Origin: Lachnospiraceae bacterium
GTDB taxonomy: Bacteria; Bacillota; Clostridia; Lachnospirales; Lachnospiraceae
Direction of reading: 5' to 3'
Assembly (NCBI GenBank): GCA_029067205.1
Contig: JAIEEY010000080.1
Coordinates: 1 to 64,000, forward strand
DNA length: 64,000 nucleotides
Shown: piece after piece, positions 8,735-17,880 of the stretch
Layout of the letters: every line of letters starts with the position of its first letter
Numbering within the stretch: the stretch's first letter is position 1
Position numbers and translations under genes: made by a program
Notes under the pieces: generated by a model
What the model saw: the letters and a program-made list of their open reading frames with translations, nothing else
The model's database searches: none
Told to the model about the DNA's origin: nothing

Positions 8735-9544
8735 ATGAATACAGCCAATATAACAGATCTATTTTTAGAGAATCTGAAAGCAGATTCAAACGAATATAAG
8801 CATCTTGAAACCGATGGATTTAACATGACCGAAAAGAAAAATGCAATCCGTTCCCTTATGAATATCCGTATGCCGAAAATGATCTCAAAGGAACTTACGA
8901 AGATACAGGACGATTATCTGCAGAACGAGCTTGCCAAAAAAGGTGTCGTATCGTTGGAAGATATTCCAACCATAGAAGGACATTCCAAGATATCACTATG
9001 GCAGGGAGATATCACAAGGTTAAAAGTGGGTGCGATCGTCAATGCCGCCAATTCGCAGATGCTTGGGTGTTTTGTGCCTTGCCACAGATGTATTGACAAT
9101 GCCATTCACAGTGCAGCAGGTATGCAGCTCAGAGACGAGTGCAGCCATATCATGAATGAGCGGCGCATCCTGTATGGCAGAAACTATGAGGAGCCAACAG
9201 GTACAGCTACCCTGACAAAATCCTACAATCTTCCCTGCGATTATGTAATTCATACCGTTGGACCGATTGTTTATGACCAGTTGAATGATGCATTGTGTCA
9301 AGACTTGCAAAACTGTTATGAGAATGTTCTGAAATGCTGTATGGAAAACAACATCAAATCAGTCGCTTTCTGCTGTATTTCAACAGGAGAATTTCATTTT
9401 CCCAATGATAAGGCTGCACAAATCGCTTTCGAGACTGTAACCGCGTTTTTGAAAACATATGGTGATTCGATGGAACGAATTATATTTAACGTGTTTAAGG
9501 ACACCGACCGCGAAATATATGAAACGCTTTTGGACCATGCCTAA
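8735..9544 (+). CDS. Zinc-containing macrodomain ADP-ribosyl hydrolase
   Basis: A 269-residue protein-ADP-ribose hydrolase of the bacterial Zn-macro class (SpyMacroD and its S. aureus relative are the known types). It has a family-typical helical N-terminal part of about 80 residues, then GDITRLKVGAIVNAAN. The zinc-binding segment is GCFVPCHRCIDNAIH (C112, C116, H117, C119, H125). A glycine loop and the CCISTGEFHFP segment bind ADP-ribose. In pathogens this family reverses SirTM-dependent modification of GcvH-L; no sirTM, lipoate ligase or gcvH-like gene is present here. It pairs instead with the membrane gene just upstream. Confidence 0.92.
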   Translation: MNTANITDLFLENLKADSNEYKHLETDGFNMTEKKNAIRSLMNIRMPKMISKELTKIQDDYLQNELAKKGVVSLEDIPTIEGHSKISLWQGDITRLKVGAIVNAANSQMLGCFVPCHRCIDNAIHSAAGMQLRDECSHIMNERRILYGRNYEEPTGTATLTKSYNLPCDYVIHTVGPIVYDQLNDALCQDLQNCYENVLKCCMENNIKSVAFCCISTGEFHFPNDKAAQIAFETVTAFLKTYGDSMERIIFNVFKDTDREIYETLLDHA

Positions 9545-9787
9545 GCTGTGCGATCCATGCAATCGACCTGATCAAAATCTACTGCCTTTCCATATTTGCG
9601 CAGTACGCTCTTTGCGCGCGTTCCAAACCTGTCACATAAATACATTTTTCGAAGTTGTATTTCTCCTCGTATGAATGCTTAACAGGGGAATTTAGTTCCC
9701 GACTGATTGGTACATAGATACCATATAAGTGCATTATAGCACAATGCATTTACGAATAGGATGATTCTTTTGTCTTTAAAAGTTTGA
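9545..9787. other. Intergenic region with a decayed minus-strand frame
   Basis: No intact gene is present. On the minus strand a short frame (about 9546-9690) ends KYGKAVDFDQVDCMDRTA, which looks protein-like but has no start context and may be the tail of a lost gene. Two small inverted repeats follow: GGGAA/TTCCC near 9688 and TGCATT/AATGCA (9730-9735 with 9743-9748). Confidence 0.25.
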
Positions 9788-9817
9788 TTGCGGTCATTGG
9801 CTGCGATATGTTATAAT
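9788..9817 (+). promoter_or_regulatory. Promoter of the sensor kinase gene
   Basis: TTGCGG (9788-9793), an 18-base spacer and a perfect TATAAT (9812-9817) lie 30 bases before the kinase ATG. Confidence 0.5.
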
Positions 9818-9846
9818 CAACCCAGAACTAGCGTGGGAGGATTGTC

Positions 9847-11661
9847 ATGTTTTCATATACTGTTAAAAACACTTCAAATAAATTACAGAACCATCTGGTG
9901 ATGCTCATTGTCGGCATCACTTTTGGTATCGGAATCATATTCAGTGCCGTGTTCACTTCCCTTTACCGCGGATATCTGGAAAACTCTCTCGCCGCTGCTA
10001 CTGGCACCAACATGAAGTTTTTGACGGACTCCATTGACCACAATCTGGACTCAGTAAACCAGCTAATCCGCTGGTCACAGGTAAACACAACCATTAGTAA
10101 TTACGTCGAGGTCAAAAATAATCAAAGATACGGAATCCTCTCTGTAAACGCGCAGGAGCGTCTGACAGAGGAGCTGCAGAATAATCCGGCATTCGACATG
10201 ATACACCGTGTCGTGATCGGAAATGCCAACGGACGCTTCATTCAATATGTCCCTGCCACATACTCAACCACGATCAATCTCGGTGCCGCTATACCGGAGC
10301 TTCCTTATTTTGATGCGCTGATTGCCGACTCCTCCAAACAGTTTTCCACAGGACTGATCACGGATCCTTTTTATCCTGCATCTGACAAAACGGTTTTTCC
10401 AGTTATCCGCCCCATCTATGCAAAATTCCGCTCAAACAATGTGGGGTGGATTTTCATAGAACTCACGGAAAATATTTTCACAGAACCACTACAGTATTAC
10501 AGTCATGCAGCAGATTCGGGAATTTATCTGATCCTGGGTGAGCATACTTATGATTTGTCTGACGGCAGTATGACAGAATCCGACTTCACCTACACAATAA
10601 ACCGCAATCTGTCCACTGCTGCCACCGACGAACAGAGTTACATTTATTATGTCACAACCTTTCCTGAAAATCAGGAATCCATCTTGATCAAACGCTGCCT
10701 GTCGCAGGACGGCTGCTATCTGATCCAGACTTTGTCACAGCAGGAATTAAAAAAACAGAACCAGATGCTGGTGAGCATATGGATCGTGATCCTGGTGATC
10801 ATGTTTATCATCGCCGTATCCCTGAGCTATCTGCTGCATTTCATCATCGGAATACCGATACGGAAAATGCGTTTTCAGTTATCGCAGATTTCTGACGGTA
10901 ATTTTGCCTCTAACAAGGAAATCGAGTGGAATAATGAGCTTGGCGATATAGGACGCGGCATCAATTCCCTCGCCGGAAATATCGAGCATCTGATTGAAAA
11001 ACGCATTGCCGATGAAAAGGAAAAAAAGGACCTTGAATATAAGATGCTGCAGAATCAGATCAACCCGCATTTCCTGTACAATACTTTAAACTCCATCAAG
11101 TGGATGGCATCCATACAGGGCGCAACAGGAATTGCGGACATGACCACTTCCCTGTCAAGGCTGCTCAAAAGTATTTCAAAAGGCACAAAGCTTTTGATTC
11201 CGCTCTCCGAAGAAATTGCCCTTGTGACAGATTATTTCAATATACAGAACTATCGGTATGGCGGTACGATTCTATTTGAGGTATGCTGTGACGATGAGAC
11301 ACTTCTCGACACACCGATCATCAAATTCACACTACAGCCGATTGTCGAAAATGCAATTTTTCACGGTCTGGAACCCAAAGGCGGAAGCGGAACGATCCGC
11401 ATCACCGTTCAGCCCCAAAATGACGCAAGTGTCAGAAATATTGAGATCATCGTGTGGGACAACGGTGTTGGAATGACTCCTGAAAAAATAGAGAACCTTT
11501 TGACTTCAAATGATGGCTCCACAGCTGAATTTTTCCGCGAAGTCGGTGTCTCCAATGTCCACAAGCGCCTTCAGTACGAGTTCGGTGATGCCTACGGTAT
11601 CCACATCGAGAGTGTACTTGGCGAATATACCGAAATGCACATTGCAATACCTGCTTTATAA
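9847..11661 (+). CDS. YesM-type sensor histidine kinase
   Basis: A 604-residue membrane sensor kinase. A first membrane helix (about 16-40) is followed by an extracellular sensing domain of some 240 residues. Then come a second helix (about 310-333), a HAMP linker, the His_kinase domain with INPHFLYNTLNSIKW (phospho-acceptor His408) and a HATPase region with PIVENAIFHG and WDNGVGM. This family usually senses sugars or sugar-binding proteins and signals to an AraC-type regulator, which is the next gene 31 bases on. The adjoining GH2 gene suggests control of galactoside use. Confidence 0.95.
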   Translation: MFSYTVKNTSNKLQNHLVMLIVGITFGIGIIFSAVFTSLYRGYLENSLAAATGTNMKFLTDSIDHNLDSVNQLIRWSQVNTTISNYVEVKNNQRYGILSVNAQERLTEELQNNPAFDMIHRVVIGNANGRFIQYVPATYSTTINLGAAIPELPYFDALIADSSKQFSTGLITDPFYPASDKTVFPVIRPIYAKFRSNNVGWIFIELTENIFTEPLQYYSHAADSGIYLILGEHTYDLSDGSMTESDFTYTINRNLSTAATDEQSYIYYVTTFPENQESILIKRCLSQDGCYLIQTLSQQELKKQNQMLVSIWIVILVIMFIIAVSLSYLLHFIIGIPIRKMRFQLSQISDGNFASNKEIEWNNELGDIGRGINSLAGNIEHLIEKRIADEKEKKDLEYKMLQNQINPHFLYNTLNSIKWMASIQGATGIADMTTSLSRLLKSISKGTKLLIPLSEEIALVTDYFNIQNYRYGGTILFEVCCDDETLLDTPIIKFTLQPIVENAIFHGLEPKGGSGTIRITVQPQNDASVRNIEIIVWDNGVGMTPEKIENLLTSNDGSTAEFFREVGVSNVHKRLQYEFGDAYGIHIESVLGEYTEMHIAIPAL

Positions 11662-11692
11662 GGAATTAGAGAAGAAGGGGTAAGGATTATTT

Positions 11693-13300
11693 ATGTATAA
11701 ACTTCTAATTATTGATGATGAGCCGTTAGTCCTCGCTGGTATCCGTTCCATGGTGCGCTGGGAGGACCTTCAGATCGAAATCTGTGGTGCTGCCTCCAAC
11801 GGAAGCCAGGGCTGGGATATCATGATGCGGGAAATGCCGGATATCATTCTGACTGACATCAAGATGCCTGTCATGTCTGGTCTGGAACTCTTAAAAAAGA
11901 CGCGCGACTTCTATCAGAACAACAATTATCCGGTGTTTGTGCTGCTGACAAGCTATGAGGACTTTCATATGGCAAAAGAGGCGATCACCTACCATGCTGT
12001 AGATTATCTGATAAAACTTGAACTGACCGCGGACTCTCTTAAGAAATGCATACAGCGAATCACGGAAACACTCGACAAAAACGGCGGCACCGCAGAGCAC
12101 AGACCACCTGACTTGTCCTTAAAGGAAATCCAGTCATTAAAAGACAAGTTTTTTATCCGCCTGCTCCACAACCTGTATGACTCCGAACAGCAATTTGAAA
12201 TACTGCGTCATGACCTGAACATCCCGTTTGAATCCGCTTGTTATCAGTGCTGCTATTTTGAGTTGAACAACGCCGATGCCGACAAGATGTCCATTGAGAA
12301 ACAGGTTGCTCTGTACACGGCTTCCTATCAGCTTCTGCAGGATATTGCCAGCAAATATATCCGTGCTTATTTTGTCAATCTCGACAAAAAACATGGCGCT
12401 GTTATTATCCTGCTTGACGACACGCCGACCGACGGCACCGACCTGATACAGATTATAAAGCAGACTGGAAATTCCTTGTATAACTATTACAAGACACGCC
12501 TGAAATGCGGCATTGGAATTAAGGTAAATACACCGCTCTCTCTGTCAGACTCCTATCAGACAGCAAGAGCGTCCTTCTCAAACATTATAGATAATGACAG
12601 CGCTGTACTCGTTGCTGACACAAGTGTCATAACTTCCGAGACACCCAATATATTTAATATCTCTATCTTCAAGGAAGATTTAAACTGCGCCTTTTCCGAA
12701 TATGACAGCGCACTGCTCACCGATGTACTCACGCAGATGGCTGAACTTTTGGAGGAGAATCCTGACCACTATATCCAGTCCCTTGATGCTGCCTGTAATG
12801 TACTGTTTCTATCCATATCGCTGCTTCCTGACGGCGAGGAAGTTGTGTCATCCTTATTTACGGATTATAACGATGGCTACCGCTCGATTTACCACATGAA
12901 CACCACCGAACAGGTTGCGCAGTGGCTGCGGATTTTCTGCAAACGGCTTAGCAGCTATTTTGAGGAACAGAAAAAACGCCACCGACATCATGTAGTGGAA
13001 AATGTAAAGAAATATATTGCGTCGCATCTGTCAGACAAACTCACGCTGAATGAAGTGGCTGCAATTTATGGCATCTCACCGAACTATCTCAGTACACTTT
13101 TTAAGAAATATAATGACTGTGGCTTTTCGGAATACATCACGGAATGCAAGATCGCACAGGCAAAAAAAATGATGAATGAAGGGAATCAGAAAATATATGA
13201 GATTGCCGATACGCTTGGTTTTGAAAGTGCCTTTTATTTCAGTAAGGTATTTAAGAAACTAGAGGGAATCTCGCCGTCTGAGTACATTAACAAAATATAG
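11693..13300 (+). CDS. YesN-type response regulator, AraC output domain
   Basis: A 535-residue regulator. The N-terminal receiver domain has the phospho-acceptor Asp55 in LTDIKMPVMSG and early acidic residues IIDDEP. A long central region of unknown fold is followed by two C-terminal AraC helix-turn-helix units (about 435-535), including LTLNEVAAIYGISPNYLSTL and IYEIADTLGFESAFYFSKVF. It partners the YesM-type kinase upstream and lies 84 bases before the GH2 gene, its most likely target. Direct targets are not proven by the sequence. Confidence 0.95.
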   Translation: MYKLLIIDDEPLVLAGIRSMVRWEDLQIEICGAASNGSQGWDIMMREMPDIILTDIKMPVMSGLELLKKTRDFYQNNNYPVFVLLTSYEDFHMAKEAITYHAVDYLIKLELTADSLKKCIQRITETLDKNGGTAEHRPPDLSLKEIQSLKDKFFIRLLHNLYDSEQQFEILRHDLNIPFESACYQCCYFELNNADADKMSIEKQVALYTASYQLLQDIASKYIRAYFVNLDKKHGAVIILLDDTPTDGTDLIQIIKQTGNSLYNYYKTRLKCGIGIKVNTPLSLSDSYQTARASFSNIIDNDSAVLVADTSVITSETPNIFNISIFKEDLNCAFSEYDSALLTDVLTQMAELLEENPDHYIQSLDAACNVLFLSISLLPDGEEVVSSLFTDYNDGYRSIYHMNTTEQVAQWLRIFCKRLSSYFEEQKKRHRHHVVENVKKYIASHLSDKLTLNEVAAIYGISPNYLSTLFKKYNDCGFSEYITECKIAQAKKMMNEGNQKIYEIADTLGFESAFYFSKVFKKLEGISPSEYINKI

Positions 13301-13384
13301 TCATTGTAAGAATTGTTGCAAATCAAATAAACTGAGCATAGGAATTTTTTGTGACTATGCATACCTGAAAGGAGTTGTAATTCT

Positions 13385-15823
13385 ATGGAAACAATCACTG
13401 ACACGCTGACGATACCACTTAACGATGCGCGCTTTTATCTGGGTGATTCCCCCGATGCATGGCAGGCATGGTTTCAGGACGATGCATGGGAGTCCGTATC
13501 ACTTCCCCACGACTGGTCTGTCCATATGCCCTTCTCAAAAGAGTATTCCAGCGGAACCGGATATCTCGCAGGCGGCATCGGCTGGTATCGCATCCATATT
13601 ACCCCCGATGAAGCGTGGAAAGGAAAACATATCCGAATCCACTTTGACAGTGTTTACAAAAACAGCCGCGTCTGGTGCAATTCCACTTACCTCGGCGAGC
13701 GTCCAAACGGATATATCTCTTTTGGATATGATGTGTCTGACTGTTTCCGTTTTGATACCGACAATATCATCAGCGTGTATGTTGACAGGCGTGAGCTGTC
13801 TGACTCGCGCTGGTTTACAGGCTCTGGCATCACAGGCAGGGTTACACTGACCATATCAGAAAATATTTATCCCGTTGACAACGGCATCTTTTTCCATTCA
13901 CCGAAAGTTGACGATAACAGCGCCAACTATGAAATTGTCAGCGAACTGGTAAACGCAACAGACAAGAACAGCCTGATTACAGTCACAAACGTAATCTTTG
14001 ACGATGAGGGAAAACTGGTAGGCGAATCCGTGTCTCAGACAACCATCATGGCACATGCCGCCATGATGGTTACAAATACTGGAACCATACAGGAACCTAA
14101 ACTCTGGTCCCCCGAAAGCCCGAACCTGTACACTGTCAAAACATATATTTCCTACCAAAAATCATATCAGGTTCACGAGATGAAGGTCGGTATCCGAAGT
14201 TTTCGTTTTCACCCTGACAGGGGCTTTTTCCTCAACGGAAATCCTTACAAGTTTAAGGGCGTCTGTCTGCACCACGATGCAGGCTGCCTTGGCGCTGCTG
14301 TTCCCTATGAAGTATGGTACCGCAGACTCATAAAGCTCAAAAAAATGGGCTGCAATGCAATCCGCATGAGCCACAATCCCCATATGCCTGAGCTGTATAC
14401 ACTGTGCGATATCCTTGGATTTTTCGTTATGGATGAGGCATTTGACGAATGGGAAGGTCCGAAAAATAAATGGTGGCAGGGGCACAATGTATATCCTCCA
14501 AAGCACCAGGGATACTATACCAATTTTCCTGTATGGCACGAGCGTGATCTCACAGATATGATTCTGCGCGACCGCAATCACCCAAGCGTTATTCTGTGGA
14601 GTATTGGAAACGAGATTGATTATCCCAACGATCCTTACTGCCATCCAAGCTTTGTGTCTATGGCAGGCAACTGCGTTACCGGAAACAATGATGCCAACAA
14701 ACCAGAGGCAGAGCGCATGTACAATCCAGCACGCCCTAATGCCGAGCGGCTTGCTGTGTTGGCAGGACAACTATGCGGTATTGTAAAGAAAGCGGACGCC
14801 ACACACCCTGTAACCCTTGCCGCCGCTTTCCCGGAACTCTCCGCAAAACTTGGCTTTATCGATGCAATTGACGTTGTTGGATACAATTACAGAGAAAATC
14901 TGTATGCAGAGCATCATCTTGCCTTTCCCGACAAACCATTTCTCGGAAGTGAAAACGGACACCTTCTCAAGAACTGGCGTGCAGTGGCAGACAATGACTA
15001 TATTTCTGGACAGTTTTTGTGGACAGGCATTGATTACCTCGGCGAAGCGCACGGCTGGCCAATCCATGGTTCTGGTGCAGGGCTGCTCACACTTGCAGGA
15101 TTTGAAAAACCAGGATACTACCGCAGGCAGAGTTTCTGGGCAGACGAGCCCATGATACACCTGACCACTGTGCGAAAAAATGACAGCTGTGTCACTTCCT
15201 GGGGAGAAGCTGCAGACGATGCATACGCATGTGAATTTGCTGCGTCAAGCGAAAACTGGAATTACTGCACTGGAGAACTGATAACTGTCAAATGTTACAC
15301 GAATTTAAAATCCGTCGAACTGTTCCTTAACAATAAAAGTCAGGGCACTTATGAGAAGGAGGAGGATAAGGACTGCATTATCACAACTGTCAAATATGAG
15401 CCGGGAACTCTGATGGCAAAAGGCTCCGAAAATGACATAAATGTCAGTCACAGTCTGTACACGACCATGGCAGCATGCCAGATGAATATACAAGAATATA
15501 AGCTCAATGAAGAAGCGAGGGATATCATTACCAGTACAGTTGGATACCGCAACCCTGTACATCAGCTTGAAGTTACTATGCTTGATGGAAACAACCAACG
15601 CGTATACCATGATTCCACATTGCTCACTGTGACTGTCGAAAATGGAACACTGCTAGGTCTTGAAAATGGCGACCTTGCTGATGTGACAGAGTACGCTGCA
15701 AATTACCGCAGAGCGTATAGAGGACAACTCATTATTTATGTTGCTGATAACGAGACTCCCTCCACGCCTTTGACAGTGACCGTTCGCGGTGATATGATTC
15801 GAACGGGAGTTATCACACTATAA
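13385..15823 (+). CDS. GH2 beta-galactosidase (short LacZ-like type)
   Basis: An 812-residue cytosolic GH2 enzyme: N-terminal jelly-roll sugar-binding domain (about 1-170), an immunoglobulin-like domain (about 175-275), the TIM barrel (about 280-600) and a C-terminal beta domain. The acid/base is Glu410 in WSIGNEID and the nucleophile is Glu523 in FLGSENG. It is shorter than E. coli LacZ and similar to single-subunit anaerobe enzymes. GGAG precedes the start. Specificity within GH2 (galactosidase against glucuronidase or mannosidase) is assigned from the surrounding galactosidase locus and is less certain than the family. Confidence 0.9.
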   Translation: METITDTLTIPLNDARFYLGDSPDAWQAWFQDDAWESVSLPHDWSVHMPFSKEYSSGTGYLAGGIGWYRIHITPDEAWKGKHIRIHFDSVYKNSRVWCNSTYLGERPNGYISFGYDVSDCFRFDTDNIISVYVDRRELSDSRWFTGSGITGRVTLTISENIYPVDNGIFFHSPKVDDNSANYEIVSELVNATDKNSLITVTNVIFDDEGKLVGESVSQTTIMAHAAMMVTNTGTIQEPKLWSPESPNLYTVKTYISYQKSYQVHEMKVGIRSFRFHPDRGFFLNGNPYKFKGVCLHHDAGCLGAAVPYEVWYRRLIKLKKMGCNAIRMSHNPHMPELYTLCDILGFFVMDEAFDEWEGPKNKWWQGHNVYPPKHQGYYTNFPVWHERDLTDMILRDRNHPSVILWSIGNEIDYPNDPYCHPSFVSMAGNCVTGNNDANKPEAERMYNPARPNAERLAVLAGQLCGIVKKADATHPVTLAAAFPELSAKLGFIDAIDVVGYNYRENLYAEHHLAFPDKPFLGSENGHLLKNWRAVADNDYISGQFLWTGIDYLGEAHGWPIHGSGAGLLTLAGFEKPGYYRRQSFWADEPMIHLTTVRKNDSCVTSWGEAADDAYACEFAASSENWNYCTGELITVKCYTNLKSVELFLNNKSQGTYEKEEDKDCIITTVKYEPGTLMAKGSENDINVSHSLYTTMAACQMNIQEYKLNEEARDIITSTVGYRNPVHQLEVTMLDGNNQRVYHDSTLLTVTVENGTLLGLENGDLADVTEYAANYRRAYRGQLIIYVADNETPSTPLTVTVRGDMIRTGVITL

Positions 15824-15829
15824 ATCAAA

Positions 15830-15869
15830 ACCGAGCCGGAGAATACTTTTCTCCGACTCGGTCTTTTTT
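15830..15869 (+). terminator. Rho-independent terminator after the GH2 gene
   Basis: A GC-rich stem (15830-15843 with 15848-15862, one mismatch), CCGAGCCGGAG with CTCCGACTCGG, is followed by six T. It ends the plus-strand GH2 transcript and faces the convergent GH35 gene. Confidence 0.9.
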
Positions 15870-15898
15870 ATAAATGCAGCTATGCACAATTTATTGTT

Positions 15899-17716
15899 CT
15901 ATCCGATATCTGGCTCGTCCTTTAATTCTATGACTCCTGTTGCCTTCCCCTCTGTCTCAAATACAATAATCTCATTTTTCCCAGACTTTAAAAGTGGCGC
16001 TGGTATATATAAACGTTTCTGCGGTCCGATCTCCCAATACCTTCCGAGATTGAATCCATTCAGGAACACACAGCCCTTTCCCCAGCCGTCAAGATACAGA
16101 AACGTATCGCCTGCCTCATCCACCTCAAATACAAATTTATAAAATGTTGGAAGCCCTTCCGTACAGTCCTTATCAAAATCAAGCTTGTCCGTATTGTCAA
16201 GCGGAAGCGGATACATGGTCCAATTGTAGTGTATATGTCCATTGATCTGCACGCAGTCCTGTATTCCCTTCCTCTGACGCTCCATCATCGGGCCAAAATT
16301 CACGCGCCCCATATTTTCCATGAGAATGTCAAGCGGTGCATTTTCCGCAAAAGTGATTGGCTCGTTTTGGGGTTCTGCTGCTTCCTTAGCAGCTGGCGCA
16401 TTCGCATCCTCCGCCTCTTTCACCTTTCCGGCAATCACATCATACTCATAGGCAAGCTCCTTGTCATACAGGTTTACGACACGCTTGTTGTCAGCAAAAA
16501 TGTTTGCGCGGTCATTCGCCCCCCACAGACGGATGCGCTCGATATTCTGCTCATGCTTTAATGTCGAGCGGTAGAGAATATAACCGTAATTTTGTCCACA
16601 TTTTTCCATGCAGATCGGGAAATGATCCACAATCGGTGTTGACAGATTCTCAAGATTCTGAATCAGACCTGTTTGTGACACAACTGTCAGTTTTCCGTAT
16701 GCCTTTTTCCTGATCTCTGTCGTGAACTCCACCTTCGGAATCCGGGCATATTTGCTGATCACTTTCTGAAATTTGTAATATTTCTCGGTAAAGTCACCCG
16801 CCTCTGTAAGCAGCGCATCATAGTCATACGAAGTCACATCCGGTGTCAGCGCATCATAGTAATTCGAGCCGTTCATAAATCCGAAGTTTGTTCCGCCCTC
16901 AAACATATAGATATTGACATGCCCCATGTTCAACATATCGTCCAGATCCTGTGGGCTCTCTGGATTTCCGTGCATATGACCGCCATTTCCCCAGTGGTCA
17001 AACCATCCAACCCAGAACTCCGCACACATCAGCGGACCGCCCTTTGCATAAGGTGACAGCACTGCAAAACGCTCCTTGGTGCGCGAACCAAAATTCCCAG
17101 TAGGGTGAATTCCATCAAGACATCCACACGAGAGTGCTTCCGCAATTGGACCATCTGATGTAATGAGCGGTACTGTCACACCCCGTTCCAGCATCATATC
17201 ACGTATCCTCTCCATATAATGGGTATCATCTCCATAATACCCATACTCATTCTCAACCTGCATCAGAATCACCGGACCACCTTCTGTAATCTGAAATGGT
17301 GATATTAATGGAAAAAGTCTGTCATAATACTCTCTGACGTGCTTTATAAACGACTCATGACATGCGCGAAGACGCATCCCATCCTCCTGCAGAAGCCATG
17401 CTGGAAGTCCGCCAAACTCCCACTCCGCACAGATATAGGGTGATGGTCTGAGTATCACATATAATCCAAGTTCCTGCGCAGTTTTTACAAACTTTACAAG
17501 ATCATTTCTGCCGCTAAAATCAAATACTCCCTTTTGGGGTTCATGGACATTCCATGCAATATAAGTCTCTACCGTATTGCAGCCCATCGCTTTCAGCTTT
17601 TCCAGTCTGTCACGCCAATACTCCGGCACTACGCGAAAATAATGGATGCTTCCAGATATGATCTGAAACGGCTTTCCGTCTAAATAAAAATTGTCCTTAA
17701 TCTCAAATCGTCCCAT
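15899..17716 (-). CDS. GH35 beta-galactosidase
   Basis: About 605 residues, the normal length of bacterial GH35, with no signal peptide. The TIM barrel begins with DNFYLDGKPFQIISGSIHY. The acid/base is Glu157 in VENEYG and the nucleophile is Glu233 in MCAEFWVGWFDHWG. C-terminal beta domains end in LNGFNLGRYWEIGPQKRLY, the usual galactose-binding-like fold. GH35 enzymes often prefer beta-1,3-galactosyl ends. The start at 17716 fits the family N-terminus; an upstream in-frame ATG at 17731 is possible. An Ala/Glu-rich insert (AEDANAPAAKEAAEPQ) is a likely linker. Confidence 0.94.
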   Translation of the reverse strand: MGRFEIKDNFYLDGKPFQIISGSIHYFRVVPEYWRDRLEKLKAMGCNTVETYIAWNVHEPQKGVFDFSGRNDLVKFVKTAQELGLYVILRPSPYICAEWEFGGLPAWLLQEDGMRLRACHESFIKHVREYYDRLFPLISPFQITEGGPVILMQVENEYGYYGDDTHYMERIRDMMLERGVTVPLITSDGPIAEALSCGCLDGIHPTGNFGSRTKERFAVLSPYAKGGPLMCAEFWVGWFDHWGNGGHMHGNPESPQDLDDMLNMGHVNIYMFEGGTNFGFMNGSNYYDALTPDVTSYDYDALLTEAGDFTEKYYKFQKVISKYARIPKVEFTTEIRKKAYGKLTVVSQTGLIQNLENLSTPIVDHFPICMEKCGQNYGYILYRSTLKHEQNIERIRLWGANDRANIFADNKRVVNLYDKELAYEYDVIAGKVKEAEDANAPAAKEAAEPQNEPITFAENAPLDILMENMGRVNFGPMMERQRKGIQDCVQINGHIHYNWTMYPLPLDNTDKLDFDKDCTEGLPTFYKFVFEVDEAGDTFLYLDGWGKGCVFLNGFNLGRYWEIGPQKRLYIPAPLLKSGKNEIIVFETEGKATGVIELKDEPDIG

Positions 17717-17766
17717 ACATCTACCCCACATTCACAAACTACATTGGTTTCTTTTTTACGAACTAA

Positions 17767-17795
17767 ATATTATCACTTTCTCAAATAATAATCAA
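17767..17795 (-). promoter_or_regulatory. Promoter of the GH35 gene
   Basis: Minus-strand TTGATT (17790-17795), a 17-base spacer and TAATAT (17767-17772) lie about 50 bases before the start. No AACCGATT box like those at the GH42 and importer promoters is present. Confidence 0.45.
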
Positions 17796-17825
17796 TTCTA
17801 TTATACGCATTCATGTATAATAATA

Positions 17826-17851
17826 GAGGGTATGACAGTAGTCATACCCTC
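17826..17851 (-). terminator. Hairpin after the ABC importer operon
   Basis: A perfect 11-base stem, GAGGGTATGAC with GTCATACCCTC, and a four-base loop lie 29 bases past the binding-protein stop. The following minus-strand bases are A/T-rich rather than a clean T-run, so termination may be partial. Confidence 0.6.
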
Positions 17852-17880
17852 CTAAGCTGCTAAACCGTCTCTGCAGATTC

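Noticed and set aside
14162-15160. Long minus-strand frames within the GH2 gene
   Set aside because: They are opposite to a clear GH2 gene with catalytic motifs and have no homology-like features.
15795-15806. GATTCGAAC, tRNA T-loop-like string
   Set aside because: It lies inside the GH2 coding sequence near its end and no cloverleaf can be formed around it.
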